Notes under the pieces: generated by a model
Database searches by the model: none
Seen by the model: the letters and a program-made list of their open reading frames with translations, nothing else
Told to the model about the DNA's origin: nothing
Position numbers and translations under genes: made by a program
Origin: Nitrosopumilales archaeon
Lineage (GTDB): Archaea > Thermoproteota > Nitrososphaeria > Nitrososphaerales > Nitrososphaeraceae
NCBI GenBank assembly: GCA_009665115.1
Contig: WJXE01000138.1
Span: 1 to 5,286, forward strand
DNA length: 5,286 nucleotides
Reading direction: 5' to 3'
Shown: one piece after another, positions 5,115-5,286 of the stretch
Numbering within the stretch: the stretch's first letter is position 1
Layout: every line of letters begins with the position of its first letter

Positions 5115-5286
5115 ATGACAGAATCAGATTGTTCAGAATTGAAGTTTGCACTGAGGGACTCCGTAGAAAGGAACCAATGCAAGGCATTACTACTATCTGG
5201 GGGTCTAGACAGTAGTATTCTGGCCGATATCTCGAGACCGAAGCAAACTTTCACTGTTGCATGGGACAATCAGGCGCCAGATCTTC
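5115..5286 (+). CDS. Asparagine synthase-like PP-loop ATP pyrophosphatase, partial (3' end outside window)
   Basis: Only the first 57 residues are in the window. LLLSGGLDSSILAD (25-38) contains SGGLDSS, the PP-loop of N-type ATP pyrophosphatases, which binds ATP to adenylate a substrate. LLLSGGLDSS preceded by an amphipathic helix (8-24) and followed by TFTVAWD (45-51) resembles the synthetase domain of asparagine synthase (AsnB) more than GuaA, NadE or tRNA-modifying PP-loop enzymes. The motif comes only 28 residues from the start, so the roughly 200-residue N-terminal glutaminase domain with its Cys2 nucleophile is absent. Such stand-alone proteins occur in archaea and their true substrate is often unknown, so asparagine synthesis should not be assumed. 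ATG 5115 is chosen because it opens directly into the helix before the PP-loop and has a TATA-like element upstream. The winged-helix gene ends 146 nt upstream on the same strand. Confidence 0.8.
   Translation, partial: MTESDCSELKFALRDSVERNQCKALLLSGGLDSSILADISRPKQTFTVAWDNQAPDL

Overview
The window looks like a piece of an archaeal chromosome, most likely from Thaumarchaeota/Nitrososphaeria (ammonia-oxidising type). The reasons are: archaeal-style TATA (box A)-like elements about 25-30 nt before several start codons, which suggests leaderless mRNAs; little Shine-Dalgarno signal except before two TTG-started genes; a small archaeal winged-helix protein; a DUF2203 protein; and a synthetase-only asparagine-synthase-like protein. 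Base composition is moderately AT-rich by eye. This placement is inference from gene content and style. No rRNA, tRNA, CRISPR array or mobile element is visible.

Layout: positions 1-385 are AT-rich with no convincing complete gene; a promoter for a minus-strand gene leaving the left edge is possible. On the plus strand follow a small HExxH-motif protein (386-760, TTG start with a GGTGA ribosome site), a DUF2203 protein (802-1227) and anthranilate synthase component I, trpE (1291-2700). trpE converges on threonine synthase, thrC (minus strand, 4096-2756), with only 55 nt between the stop codons. Upstream of thrC, on the same strand, is an unrecognised 87-aa protein (4479-4216). A 189-nt divergent spacer separates it from a 99-aa winged-helix DNA-binding protein (4669-4968, plus). 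At the right edge a PP-loop asparagine-synthase-like protein begins (5115 onward) and is cut by the window end.

The two clear metabolic enzymes are both amino-acid biosynthetic: TrpE commits chorismate to tryptophan, and ThrC makes threonine from O-phosphohomoserine. Neither sits beside its usual partners (trpG and other trp genes; homoserine kinase and dehydrogenase). Nearly every gene appears to have its own promoter, so this is a run of single-gene transcription units rather than an operon. I found no convincing new multi-gene system. The points most worth a second look are the small HExxH protein, the orphan trpE, the leaderless promoter pattern with its effect on start-codon choice, and the winged-helix gene with its repeat-bearing divergent spacer next to the PP-loop gene.
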